Below, piece after piece: positions 44,651 to 56,645 of a DNA stretch of 64,000 bases. The notes under the pieces were generated by a model that saw nothing but the letters and a program-made list of their open reading frames with translations, did not search any database and was not told where the DNA came from. A program made the translations under genes and the position numbers. Origin of the DNA: Datura wrightii. Taxonomy: Eukaryota; Streptophyta; Magnoliopsida; Solanales; Solanaceae. Within the stretch, counting starts at the first letter, position 1. Every line of letters starts with the position of its first letter. The stretch spans positions 30,877,501 through 30,941,500 of the forward strand of contig JASDFA010000010.1 of the NCBI GenBank assembly GCA_035772735.1, given 5' to 3'.

Positions 44651-45290
44651 AATGGTTGGAGGCTTGTGAGAGGAGCTTTCAAGAGTTGAATACTCAACTT
44701 ACCTCAGCACCAATGTTAACCCTGCCCGAGGGTACCGATGGATTCATGGTGTATTTTGATGCTTCAAGGATCGAACTTGGGTGTGTATTGATGCAGCACG
44801 GAAGAGTTATAACATATGCCTCCAGAAAGCTGAAAGTTCATGAGAAGAATTACCTGACCCATGATCTTGAATTGGCCACGGTGGTATTCGCCTTGAAGAT
44901 ATGGAGACATTATTTGTATGAGGTCCACATGGATGTGTTTACGGACCATAAGAGTTTACAATATTTTTTTACCCAAAAGGATCTCAATCTTCGGCAAAGG
45001 AGGTGGTTGGAGCTACTTAAGGATTATAACATGAGTGTCCTTTACATTCGGGAAAGGCTAATGAAGTAGCAGACGCACTTATTAGACTCTCCATGGAAAG
45101 TGTGTCCCATGTAGATGAGGGAAAGAAAGAGCTGGTGAAAGACGTGCATCAACTTGCAAGGTTAGGAGTTTGTTTGGTTGATTTGACCGATGGGGGTGTT
45201 ATAGTTCAAAATGGGTCAGAATTATCCTTGGTGGTTGATATAAAAGCTAGACAAGATGAGGACTCTATTTTGGTAAAGTTAAAATAGGTC
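44651..45290 (+). pseudogene. E3 RNase H and connection
   Basis: VYFDASRIELGCVLMQHGR, THDLELATVVFALKIWRHYL and VFTDHKSLQYFFTQKDLNLR. A one-base loss near 45048 shifts the frame; MESVSHVDEGKKELVKDVHQ continues at 45093. Confidence 0.9.
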
Positions 45291-46486
45291 GTTTAGAATT
45301 AGAAGGTAGATGTCTTCTCCAAAGGGGGAGATGTTGTACTTCGATACCAGGGTCGCTTATGTATTTCTTATGTTGATGATTTGAGGAACCGGATGTTGCA
45401 CGAGGCTCACGGATCCAGGTATTCAATCCATCTAGGTTACACCAAGATGTACCGTGACTTACAGGAAGTCTATTGGTGGAATGGCATGAAGAAGGACATC
45501 GCAGAGTTTGTAGCTAAGTGCCTAAACTACTAGCAAGTAAAGGTTGAGCATCAGAGGCTGGAAGGCGTGCTTCAGGATATCAGTATTCCTACTTAGAAGT
45601 GGGAATAAATCAATATGGACTTCATCACAGCGTTGCCTTACACTCGCTGACAATATGACTCCATTTGGGTTGTTTTAGACAGGTTGACAAAAGCTGCTCC
45701 ACGGATTCGGTGGAGGATTATGCCAAACTATACATTCGACAGCTAGTTTGGTCACATGGAGTGCCCTTGTCCATCATATCAGACAAAGGTAACTAATTTA
45801 CCTCTCAGTTTTGGAGGTCATTTCAAAAAGGACTGGGTACTCAGGTTAAGCTGAGTACAGCGTTTCACCCGTAAACGAATGGTCAAGTGGAGCAGACAAT
45901 CCAGACTCTCTAGGACATGTTAAGAGCATGTGTGATTGAATTCAAGGGTAGTTGGGATGATCATTTGCCTCTTATCGAGTTTGCATACAATAACAGCTAC
46001 CATTCCAGCATTCAGATGGCTCCATTTGAGGCTCTCTATGGGTGGAGATATAGGTTACATATTGGTTGGTTCGAAGTTGGTGAAGCTGCGATGATAGGAA
46101 CAAATTAAATCCATGAGGCTATGAAGAAGGTTCAGTTGATATGGGATAGGTTGAAAATAGCTCAAAGTCACCAAAAGTCCTATGTCGATGTGAGAAGGAG
46201 AGAACTCGAGTTTGAAGTGGATGATTAGGTGTTTTTAAATGTGTCTCTTATGAAGGGAGTGATGCGATCTGGAAAGAAAGCAAAACTCAGCCCTCGTTAT
46301 GTTGGCCCCTACCGGATTGTGAACCGGGTTGGAAAGGTCGCATATGAATTGGAGTTTCCCTCAGAATTAGCTTCCGTGCATCCGGTATTCCATCTATCGG
46401 TCTTAAATAAGTGCTTGGGTGATCTTGCTTTAGTTGTCCCAGTGGACAGTGTTGGTGTGAAAGACAACCTTAGTTATGAGGAGGTT
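45291..46486 (+). pseudogene. E3 integrase
   Basis: Zinc domain remnants at 45330-45545 (YWWNGMKKDIAEFVAKCLNY, Cys lost), catalytic core at 45610-45920 with breaks, IEFAYNNSYHSSIQMAPFEA (about 45975) and C-terminal KLSPRYVGPYRIVNRVGKVA (46290). TAA at about 46107. Confidence 0.85.
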
Positions 46487-46750
46487 CCAGTGGAAATACT
46501 GGATCATCATGTTCGAAGGCTAAGGAACAAGGAAGTAGCTTTAGTCAAATTTTTATGGAGGAATCAACATATTGAAGGAGCTACGTGGGAAGCAGAAGCA
46601 GACATGATGGCTAGATACCCACATTTATTCTCTACCGGCTCAGATCCAGCTTGGGGTATCAGTTATTTTCCTAAAACTCTATTTAGTTTTCATGTTCATT
46701 TGATGTGCCCCATTTTCTTTGATGTATGTGGATATGTATATGATTCATGA
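46487..46750 (+). pseudogene. E3 chromodomain
   Basis: VEILDHHVRRLRNKEVALVK, FLWRNQHIEGATWEAEADMM and ARYPHLFS with both conserved Trp present: the best preserved chromodomain in the window. Confidence 0.85.
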
Positions 46751-46899
46751 ATTTAGTTCAGCAATGTAGTTCGAATCGGAGTTAGTCATTCCATCAGTTT
46801 TCAGCTTAAATGAGCGGTATTTAAATATGATGATTGCATTTCTCTGCTTTCTGAATGTCTTCCCACATTCGAGGAAGAATGTTCCCAAGCGAGAGATGT
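46751..46899 (+). other. E3 3' untranslated region and polypurine tract
   Basis: No gene; CCCAAGCGAGAGATGT at 46884-46899 is the polypurine tract. Confidence 0.7.
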
Positions 46900-48575
46900 T
46901 GTAATACCCCGGAAGTGCCTAAGACTAGACCGGGATTTAAAAATGAAAGTTGGCAGAAATCTGGAAAACCATCACAGAACGGGTCATTTAACGGATTGTT
47001 GGTTCCACTAATGATCCGTAGGAAGTGTCTGTGGTAAAGTGCAGCAGGGTTGAAGTTGGGAGTAACGGGTCAAGGAACGACCCATGGGTCGATGTCACGA
47101 GTCGTTGTTTGAGGTCATGGTGAGACTGGTCCTTAGCCTAGGAGGAAGTAATGGGTCATAGGACTACTCGTAGTGAGAAGCAACAGATTGTTGTGAGCAA
47201 CCGTGGGAATGAGTAGGAAAATCTCAAGCAGAGGTGATGGATGGAAACCACGACTCGTTGGAAGGAAGCACGAGTCTTCATATGGCTCATGGGAAGGCCC
47301 AGGTGCAGGTCATCAGGGGGAAACAACGGAGGATACAACGGACCGTACCATGTTGTAACGACTCATCTTGTTGAGTAGTGGGATTGAATCTGAGAAGTCA
47401 AATTTGGGCAGGGGATGCAATGGATGGATACCACGAGTCGTGGTATCCTGGTACGACCCGTAGGATCGCTCGTGGTCACTGCCAGTGCAAAATTTTCAAG
47501 AAATTCATTAAGGGTATTTTCGTCATTCCTAAGTCATAGGGTCCTAAACTATGTCGTTTAAGGCTTTAAATGCAGTGTTTTAGGAGGAGAAAATCTATCC
47601 TAGGCTCATTCACATCCATGCATGCATATTGAAGGGGTTTAGGAGGTGATCAAGTTAGGATTCTTCAAGATTTCCTTCAAACTTTCATTGCGCTTTCAAG
47701 GAGTGATAAAATCTAAGCTTCCCTAGGTATGTAGGGTTATGAGTGGGTGAATTCATTCACACCCATGCCCAATCTCTCCTAATTCATGAAATTCTAGTTG
47801 GAATTTTATGGGGTTTTATCTCAATTCTTATGAAATTCTCATGATCCACTTATGGGTAATTTCCCTCATGTACAATTTCATGTTTTACATATCATGGGAA
47901 GATTTTATAATAACTTTGGTTTTAAATTTGGATCTACATTCCTATAAAACTATGTCCAATTATGTATGATCTATGAAAACTCAAGTTATGATGTTACCTT
48001 GATTTTGATGTTCTTCAACCCATCATGATTTATGAGTTATGATATGGATCTATTCAAATGCCCATCATGAATTTATGATTTATTAAATATATATATATGT
48101 TTACAAGTATGCATGAACCTCATGATTCACGATTTATGACTATGGCCGATTCATGGGCCTTATCTTCATGGATAGTCACGTGTTTACAGGCATGCTTATG
48201 ATTTTCATGATTTAACTAGCCCATGAATCTCATGTATATTATCCTATGAGCATTATATATATTTTTGGAGTAGTATTTAACACCGAGTAGATTCGAGGCT
48301 CAAGTTTTGCCCCGAATATAAGAACTACGTGCCACCATAGGTCATGATAGGACCTCCCTTGAGACTGTCCTTTTTTTTGCCCCAAATGGGCCTTTCATGA
48401 GTGATATCACTCCTTTCATTGTTCTACCCTTGACAAGGTATGAACACCCTCCCGACTAGGAATTAACAGGTCGGGCTCCATGTGTGCGCATATGGGGTAT
48501 GTCGGTTATAAGAATCTCCCATTGTTCCTCTTGTTTTATGCATTATTATGTTTATGTTGTTTTGGCTCAAGTCAT
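46900..48575 (+). repeat. LTR shared by E3 (3') and E5 (5'), first part
   Basis: TGTAATACCCCGGAAGTGCC, collinear with 20797-22460. Interrupted at GTCAT (48571-48575) by element B; resumes at 54251. Confidence 0.9.
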
Positions 48576-49878
48576 TGTTCGGGGTGTTTGTTATATGGGT
48601 GTATAACTACACGCAAGTGCACGTGGTCGAACAAGTAGTAAAGTGGCTTAAGTAAGCCAAGTATCGATCCCACAGGGACTGGGATGAAGTGCAATCTGCT
48701 CAAGTGCACTATATTTCGATTCTAAAAATGCAGACAACAGTGTAACCAAAAGTTTGATATTTTGTTTTATAATTTTTATGCTAAATCTAAAATAACTATC
48801 TAATGTGAGTCTGAACTATGAATGAGAGCATGCTGAGGTTAAACGAACATGTAATGAAATTAATTATCGATATAATTTGGTTAGTCTTTTCCTCCAGTTG
48901 CTAGCCAAGAACTATTACCAAGAGATAAAACTCTCGTATTTAACCTCACTTAAGAATCATGAACCATCCACCTACATTTCTGTATTTAAATGCAATTCAT
49001 GTTCTAGCCATACAAACCCGGTTCCTAAATTGACTAATACGACTTTCAGGTATATTTCTATCCTGAAAGTAAATCAATTCCCAATTTTCCCAAACCAAGA
49101 AAAGATCATATCCTATTAATTCACAACTTTCCAATTTCTTGCTCTCTCGAGTGAAACCGGACTTTTTAGATATACATTAACGTAGGCCACACATTAATGC
49201 AATAAGAACAAGAATTAATAGAACAACATGGAAGAAAAGATGAAAAACCACTATGATCAACAATCCATTTCACTACAATTGTTCATAACCTCAGCAAGAA
49301 GAGGATTTAGCCACTCATTTGTGGATTAAACATCGTTAAATGAGTGTTAAACATACAAGCAATTGAATTAAAGAAGAAGGAAAGAGAGAAAAACCCTGAT
49401 ATTTTCGTCCCCTCAACTGCCTGTAACCCACGTTCTTGCTCCACCAAGTCAGAATATTGAAAAATGAACCTAAGTGTTCTATTTATACTAGTGGGAATTT
49501 TCCCCGGAATAACAAGCAACGTGTCACGGAGTGTATCGCGGAGCACTGCCTCCGTGACACATTGTGTATCACGGAGCACTGCCTCCGTGACACGTTGTGT
49601 ATCGCGGAGCACTGCCTCCGTGACACGTTGTTGTTCCACCACAGGCCAAATTTTGCATTTTTTCCTTGTTGACATCCGAGTCCAACCCCAATCTCTCCCA
49701 ACATGCATTTTAGCTTCCCAAAATTATATTTCACCTACAAAACAACGCTAATCATGTTGGTTAGTATAAATTCACATTTTATTATCAATCACATGAGAAT
49801 GTATAAACATTGATAGATAAACAAGGCTAAAATGACACCTTTGAGTATCACTTGGGCATATAAATTTGCCCAAGATCA
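48576..49878 (-). repeat. 3' LTR of element B
   Basis: TGTTCGGGGTG...CAAGATCA on +; minus TATA box 49480-49487. Confidence 0.9.
49516..49630 (-). promoter_or_regulatory. U3 tandem/inverted array of B (left LTR)
   Basis: Three units of about 40 bp, each GTGTATCGCGGAGCACTGCC followed by TCCGTGACAC. ACGTGTC or its complement occurs at unit edges. Starts about 30 bp upstream of the minus-strand TATA box. The right-LTR copy is at 53883-54002, TATA box 53847-53854. Confidence 0.7.
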
Positions 49879-51766
49879 CTTACCCCACACTTAAAGTCTT
49901 GTTCGTCCTCGAACAAACCTTTTACATCTCATGCACATGAAGACTTACACATAGCTAATTTTAGCAAGACAATTCAAGCTACAGCTACAATGACTGTTTA
50001 AGATAGCAAGCTAAAAATAGAGCATGCACGATTTAATCATTTAAAATGGAATACAATTATGTTAAGACTTCCTAACCTCAAGAATTGACTCTCTATCTTA
50101 GCAAACTCATGCAAATCAACTGATCAAGAAATCCAACATGAATTATATCCTTCATTAAACATGTGCCCTCACAACAAGAGAGTTACCCATTTTCACACGC
50201 AAATTTTTAAATCACAACATGTATGGGTAAATGAATAGAATTACGCTCACTCTCACAAAGAATTCACATGCATCATGTAATGACCCATCAGCTTGCCCTT
50301 AGTGTTTTACTCCACTAATTTAAGGATGTTTGAACGTAAGATCAAGTAGGACTTAATGGGTTGTAATGTAAGCTAAGGGACGGGTAGGAACTATTCTGGC
50401 CAGTAATAGTGACTATCTTCCCCCAAGCGCTTTTAATAACTTCAACCTTTATTAAGGATATCTCTCCCCTTACTTCACCCTCATTCTTTTCAATCCTGAA
50501 TTTTCTCTTCTTGTTCCCATTTCTTTAAGCACACTCAGCTTAGTAGTTAGGAGTACTTAAGCAAATTTTTTTTCATTCATTTATTTTCTTACTCCCTACT
50601 AATAATCAACCATTTTTACACAAGTGCACCTTTGTCCTTTTCTCAACTTCTACTTTTCCTTCTTTTTCACGCTTCTCACTCCCTCATTCTTTGGAATCTT
50701 TTCACTTAAGCGCCTAGGAGTTTTGGATCAAATTCAAGGCTAATGAAAGAAAAAGGATTAAGCTTATGTTGTAGCTATCAAAGAATAGGCTCAAGGCTCA
50801 ATGGGGCTAACTAGGATTAAATATTCAAGGTAGGTAAAGTGAGGGATAACATTTATGTTCATTCAAAGAAATGCCTAAATCATCTCCTACAATTCACATC
50901 CTTCATTTCGTTTTATATACACACCAGGCAAGTTCTAGACATTCCACAATAGCACGGAATATTCGAAAAGCTTACACTCACAACACATGCTCAATTCAAG
51001 ACACATTCCGCGGACTCTTAACTCAGCTAATCACAAGAATTCAAAATTAAGCTTCAATCATATCAAGTCAAATTCAAGAGCCTAGGTGTCTCAAACATAG
51101 GTATACCACTTGCATTCTTCAACACTAAACATACTTGCATCTTACAATCATTTATAGCACATAACAAGAATATCAAGCCATCAATTAGCTACGGGTTCAA
51201 AAACCAAAACCTATTGACTAATATTTCCTCAAGACGGTCGTCATTCATCCATCGTCGGAAACAGTCCCTAACTATGACTAAAAACATTATATACAGACAG
51301 AAAAAAAATTATTCTTCTGTTCAAAGACCCCCCTGTCGGAAAAGAACCAAAAAGAAAAACCAACGGGTGATGAAGTCATGCTTAACTCACAAAAATTTTT
51401 CAATTTTCTCACAGCATTACATTCACCAAAAATCGTTAAGCACAAAAATTTGAAATTTCCCTTGAAATTTACCTCACCCCACACTTGAATCATGCTATGT
51501 CCTCATAACATCAAATTAACATTTAAAGAGGGTGAGAAATACTCCTTGAGGCCTTTAGGCCAAGCTACAACATGCTTTTCTTCAACTTGCACAAGTGGGT
51601 GTTTGACCCCACACTTTTTCTCTTCCATGCTTGCTAGTTTCCTCCTCCAAGGGTACTCAGACTTCCCCTCCATCTGTGCTTAACTTTCCACCAAAACAAC
51701 ACAAGATGAAAATAAACAAAAATCAACTCAAATGCAAGAAATTAAAATGGTACCTGTGGTACCCTT
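49879..51766 (-). other. Polypurine tract and 3' non-coding region of B
   Basis: 49879-49892 is the polypurine tract. The rest has no supported ORF. It shares blocks with 26528-28400 of element A in the same order (ACACACCAGGCAAGTTCTAG at 50922; AAGACGGTCGTCATTC at 51231). Confidence 0.6.
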
Positions 51767-51814
51767 GGGTTGCCTCCCAAGCAGCACCTGATTTTACGTC
51801 GCGGCACGACGTAA
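51767..51814 (-). promoter_or_regulatory. Conserved stem-loop block after the ORF (B copy)
   Basis: GGGTTGCCTCCCAAGCAGCA on +, then an inverted repeat: minus-strand stem TTACGTCG/CGACGTAA (8 bp), loop TGCCG. Counterpart of 30986-31033. Confidence 0.55.
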
Positions 51815-51891
51815 CAAGTTTCACCACTTTTTCCTCCATCTTGAGGATATGAATCTCACCCCTAATTTCTTTTCTAATTTCCTCTTATGTT

Positions 51892-52767
51892 CTAGGGGTG
51901 GTGGTGAAAAATTGTAAGGACCAAGTAGTGATGTTGCCTTTTGCACTTATTGGCCCTTAAGTAAGCGAAGTCATTTTGTCTCTCCGAGTTAGCAAATTTC
52001 AAAATATACGGGGCTTGGTCCTCCTCTAGACATTTCTCTATAAGCTTGGAAGACTCTATTTCTATGTTGTCAACCAAACTTAATGTCGAAAAATGCGTCG
52101 AGTGTGGTCCAATACACCTCAACTTTGAAACTGCATTGTGCTTGACCTCCTTACTTGTATACACCTTCTCAGCATCGACATCTATCTCTCCATTAATGTT
52201 AACTACGGGATACTCTATCTCTTCTTCCACGAATAGATTTTCCATAAGTGTGAGCCCATCACGGGGACACTCAAGAGATTCTAATTGTTGGGCTTCATCC
52301 AAAAATTCACCCTTGTCTTCCTCTTGTAGTTCCTCTTGAATATCGGCTAAAACTGTTACCTGCAATTTATCACAAGCTTCAGCCTCAGCAATCATCTCCG
52401 TGAATTTGATGCTCATCCTTTCTAGAGTCTCTCCATTCTCTTCTTGCTGAATTCTCAATACTGCCATCGCCTCCTTCATTACTTCTGATTGCTCCAGGAG
52501 TTGTTTTAGCATGTCTTCTATTTGAGCTTGGCGTCCCAAGTCCGCATTTTCAGCATGCCTATATTCAGCAAAAACAACAGAAGGATCATAGTAGGGGCTT
52601 GGGGGAGGGGAATATGCATTCGGACAGCCATCTCAATGGCCATCTTGACCACCACATATATTGCATGTGTTACAGAGTTGCCACGAGTGGTGTTCTCCGC
52701 AATTCAGACAAGATTCGCCAAAATATGAGTATCCACCATTTAAACCATTTGTATTCCACGATGTCAT
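51892..52767 (-). pseudogene. Element B ORF with two Cys/His fingers and a coiled coil
   Basis: One frame from ATG about 52767 (MTSWNTNGLNGGYSYFGES) to 51892, with TGA at 52633-52635. N-terminal part has two adjacent Cys/His groups, CLNCGEHHSWQLC and CNICGGQDGH followed by DGC. Then GRQAQIEDMLKQLLEQSEVM begins an acidic helical stretch of about 70 residues (probable coiled coil), and an acidic middle. No capsid or enzyme domain recognised. It may be a diverged gag-like nucleic-acid-binding protein; the function is unknown. Confidence 0.6.
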
Positions 52768-52918
52768 GTCAATAAGGGTATCCGAAAAAGAAGAAAAATA
52801 AAATAAAATAAAATAAATCAAAAAAAAAGAATTAAAACGAACACTAAGACCAAGTTGTGAGCACTTAGAAAAAATATATAGTAAATTTACACTTAAGAAA
52901 ATTTCACCAATTGCCAGT

Positions 52919-52935
52919 CCCCAGCAACGGCGCCA
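52919..52935 (-). other. tRNA-Asp-type PBS of element B
   Basis: CCCCAGCAACGGCGCCA on +, one difference from the tRNA-Asp 3' end; 6 nt from the LTR. Confidence 0.8.
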
Positions 52936-52941
52936 AAAACT

Positions 52942-54245
52942 TGTTCGGGGTGTTTGTTATATGGGTGTATAACTACACGCAAGTGCACGTGGTCGAACAA
53001 GTAGTAAAGTGGCTTAAGTAAGCCAAGTATCGATCCCACAGGGACTGGAATGAAGTGCAATCTGCTCAAGTGTACTATATTTCGATTCTAAAAATGCAGA
53101 CAACAGTGTAACCAAAAGTTTGATATTTTGTTTTATAATTTTTATGCTAAATCTAAAATAACTATCTAATGTGAGTCTGAACTATGAATGAGAGCATGCT
53201 GAGGTTAAACGAACATGTAATGAAATTGATTATCTATATAATTTGGTTAGTCTTTTCCTCCAGTTTCTAGCCAAGAACTATTACCAAGAGATTAAATCTC
53301 TCGTATTTAACCTCACTTAAGAATCATGAACCATCCACCTACATTTCTGTGATTAAATGCAATTCATGTTCTAGCCATACAAACCCGGTTCCTAAATTGA
53401 CTAATACTACTTTCAGGTATATTTCTATCCTGAAAGTAAATCAATTCCCAATTTTCCCAAACCAAGAAAAGATCATATCCTATTAATTCACAACTTTCCA
53501 ATTTCTTGCTCTCTCGAGTGAAACCGAACTTTTTAGATATACATTAACGTAGGACACACATTAATGCAGTAAGAACAAGAATTAATAGAACAACATGGAA
53601 GAAAAGATGAAAAACCACTATGATCAACAATCCATTTCACTACAATTGTTCATAACCTCAGCAGGAAGAGGATTTAGCCACTCATTTGTGGATTAAACAT
53701 CGTTAAATGAGTGTTAAACATACAAGCAATTGAATTAAAGAAGAAGGAAAGAGAGAAAAACCCTGATATTTTCGTCCCCTCAACTGCCTGTAACCCACGT
53801 TCTTGCTCCACCAAGTCAGAATATTGAAAAATGAACCTAAGTGTTCTATTTATACTAGTGGAAATTTTTCCCGGAATAACAAGCAACGTGTCACGGAGTG
53901 TATCGCGGAGCACTGCCTCCGTGACACGTTGTGTATCGCGGAGCACTGCCTCCGTGACATGGTGTGTATCGCGGAGCACTGCCTCCATGACACGTTGTTG
54001 CTCCACCACAGGCCAAATTTTGCACTTTTTCCTTGTTGACATCCGAGTCCAACCCCAATCTCTCCCAACACGCATTTTAGCTTCCCAAAATTATATTTCA
54101 CCTACAAAACAATGCTAATCATGTTGGTTAGTATAAATTCACATTTTATTATCAATCACATGAGAATGTATAAACATTGATAGATAAACAAGGCTAAAAT
54201 GACACCTTTGAGTATCACTTGGGCATATAAATTTGCCCAAGATCA
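52942..54245 (-). repeat. 5' LTR of element B
   Basis: TGTTCGGGGTG...CAAGATCA followed by TSD GTCAT. Promoter array and TATA box as in the partner LTR. Confidence 0.9.
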
Positions 54246-54846
54246 GTCATGTTTAATAAATTTTTTCTTCTAACATTATTCTTATGGTTAATTTATGAAT
54301 GCTTTGAAAACCTTGAGCCTTATGTTACATTATGATATGAGCATGTAGTCCTACTCTTATGCACTTTTATGTATTCTTAAATATCCATTTTACTTACCTT
54401 GCATACTCAGTACATTCCACGTACTGAGCCCATTCTCTATGTTGTATCATTTCATGATACGGGCTCCGGTACTCAAATTCATCCTCGATCCTAGCCAGCC
54501 TTTTAGAGTTAGCATCCCACATTTGTTGGTGAGTCCTCATCTTCGAGGACCATGTTTTATCAGTTTTCTTAATGTACTTTCAGTTTTAGCTTTAGAGAGT
54601 TAGTTGGGGGGCCTGTACCATCAACTCATTAGACTTAGAGGCTTTTCAGACAAAAGGATGTAATCAGCTTCAAATTCATATGTAGTTCTGATGATATGCT
54701 ATTTCAGACTTCCGCTAAGCTTGTCATGTGGTTTCTTCCTCTTTATTTGATTGAGTTAGATGTATGTTCATGCCATGGGTCGACTTGAGGTCCTTCGGGG
54801 TTCCTTGTCCTGTGTCTCGATCAGGGCTTATGTTTGGGTCGTGAAA
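54246..54846 (+). repeat. LTR shared by E3 and E5, second part
   Basis: Continues with GTTTAATAAATTTTTTCTT exactly after the GTCAT repeat, collinear with 22460-23060. Followed by a PBS and gag, so it serves as the 5' LTR of E5. Confidence 0.9.
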
Positions 54847-55055
54847 AACTTGGTATCAGAGTGATAGGTTTGAAGCGTCCTAGGGTGTCTGAGAGCCGCG
54901 TTGAGTAGAGTCTTTTCATGGGTGTGAAGTGCGCCACACTTATGATGAAGAGGCTACGAAATATTTAGGAAATGTTCCCTTCTTTCATGATCTCATGTCG
55001 TGCGATGAAATTCCTATCTATTCTTCTAACTCATGATATACACGTTCGCAGAATC

Positions 55056-56099
55056 ATGCCTCCATGTCAAGCAAATGGAAGGAGAAACGGGGATGACCAC
55101 GAGAATGACAACGGAGAAGGGCACCATCAGGCCCCACCAGCCCATGAGGAGCATGCACCAAAGCCAGCTTCCCATGCTGAATCTCAGGGCAGACATACAG
55201 ATGTTAGCGTAGGCTATGATCGCCCAGGTCAATCAACAGGCGGTGGTGCATCTCCCTCAGAACGGGAATGCTGTGGCAACTCGGGTTAGAGATTTTCTGA
55301 GAATGAACCCACTAGAGTTCCTTCGGTCAAAAGTAGCTGAGGACCCGCATGAATTCATTGATGACATTCTAAAGATCACCCAAGTCATGAGGGTGGAATA
55401 TGGGGAGTGCACTGACTTTGCCTCTTATCAGTTGAAAGGGGTTGCGCATATTTGGTTTAAACAATGGAAAAATAGTAGGGCAGTGGGAGCAGGCCCTATC
55501 AGTTAGTTGCAAACCAGAGGGCTCGGGTGAGCCGATTTGTATGTGGAGTGGCGGATTACTTGGCTAAGGACTGTAGGATCACCATGCTGCATCAGGACAT
55601 GGATTTTTCCCACATAGATTTACACGCCCAACATATGGAGGTGGTGTATCGAAGGTAGAGGGAGACAAGAGGGCCAGGACAGACAATTATATCATTTCTC
55701 ATCCTAGATCGGGGGGCGAACATCGCCAGCAGTCTCATCACAGGTCTTTTGCTCCATCACTATCATCAGCTAGTCCACCATCTAGTCCATAAGGTGATCA
55801 GAGAAGCAGGGCTTCTGATTCGAGGGACCAGGGTAGCATGCAGATAGAGAGCACCTTCCTAGCCTGTGCAAGGTGCGGTAAGAATCACCAGGGAGGTGCT
55901 TAGGTTGCTCAAATGCTTGTTTTGGGTGTCGCAAACCCAAACACAGACTCAGGGATTGCCCTTTGTCCAGATAAGGGGGTGGCAGAGCGTATATACCATC
56001 CGCTAGTTTAGTAGCTCCAGCAGCACATCCCTTCCAGCAGGGCGCTTTTACTAGTTCAATTGGCGGTCAGCGCCAGAACAGGTTTTATGCCCTTGCGTC
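55056..56099 (+). pseudogene. E5 gag
   Basis: ATG 55056 (MPPCQANGRRNGDDHENDNG). Frameshift at about 55190; 55216-55506 gives FLRMNPLEFLRSKVAEDPHE and LTSYQLKGVAH-like residues. A deletion of roughly 130 nt (relative to E3) at about 55503 removes the end of the capsid domain. Knuckle CARCGKNHQGGA-like at about 55866, damaged. Confidence 0.8.
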
Positions 56100-56645
56100 C
56101 CGACAGGAGCAGGATACTTCCCCCGATGTATTTACTAGTATGTTACGAGTTTTTCACCTTGATGTTTATGCTTTGTTAGATCCAGGGGCTACCTTGTCTT
56201 TTGTGACATCTTAGGTGGCTAGTAGTTTCGGAGTCAGTCCCGAAAATCTTGTCAGAACCCTTCTTAGTCTTTACTCCAGTGGGTGATTCAGTGATAGCTA
56301 GATAGGTATATAGAGGTTGCCCGGTCATAGTCCTTTAGAAAGTCACCTCAACAGATTTAGTAAAGCTATCCATGACAGATTTTGATGTTATTCTCGACAA
56401 GGATTCGCTATTTTCATGTTATGCCTCCGTTAATGTTAGTACTCGTGCGGTAGAGTTTAGATTTTCGGGTGAACCAGTCTAATAATGGAAGGGTAGTTCA
56501 GTTGTGCTTGTAGGTCGTTTCATTTCCTATCTCAAGGCTAGAAAGATGATTTCCAAAGGTTTTGTGTCCCATCTAGTTAGGGTTAAGGATGCTATGTCCG
56601 AGACCCCGACTATCTAGTCAGTTCTAGTGGTATATGAGTATCCAG
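56100..56645 (+). pseudogene. E5 protease
   Basis: VYALLDPGATLSFVTS active site and VSPE region, nearly identical to 43251-43755 with the same stops (56336-56338, about 56480, about 56616). At CCAGAAG (56641-56647) about 145 nt present in E3 are missing. Confidence 0.85.

Larger units (their letters stand above)
48576..54245 (-). mobile_element. Athila-like non-autonomous retrotransposon B
   Basis: LTRs 48576-49878 (1303 bp) and 52942-54245 (1304 bp), TSD GTCAT (48571-48575 and 54246-54250), PBS 52919-52935, polypurine tract 49879-49892. Internal region only 3.06 kb with one degenerate ORF and no gag domain, protease, RT or integrase recognised. LTRs differ at about 25 sites by eye (about 1.9 %). 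It shares PBS flank, 3' non-coding blocks and LTR ends with element A. Confidence 0.9.
20797..54846 (+). mobile_element. Chromovirus E3 (Tekay/Del-like), carrying nested E4/A and B
   Basis: 5' LTR 20797-23060, tRNA-iMet PBS, gag split by E4 at 23618/42386, then protease, RT, RNase H, integrase and chromodomain to 46750, polypurine tract, and a second LTR (46900-48575 plus 54251-54846) split by element B. Summed LTR lengths are 2264 and about 2272 bp. All frames carry stops, so it is inactive. The second LTR is directly followed by another PBS and gag (E5). Confidence 0.85.

Noticed and set aside
49516..49630. CRISPR-like repeats
   Set aside because: Only three units, no unique spacers of even length, eukaryotic LTR context.
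49307..49751. ORFs with repeated VTEAVLRDTQR or SRSTASVTRCV units, on both strands
   Set aside because: Produced by the tandem U3 array; unit length near a multiple of three keeps all frames open. Same in 53674-54118.
52795..52820. AAATA repeats near the PBS of B as an origin or poly(A) signal
   Set aside because: Simple AT microsatellite with nothing else to support a role.
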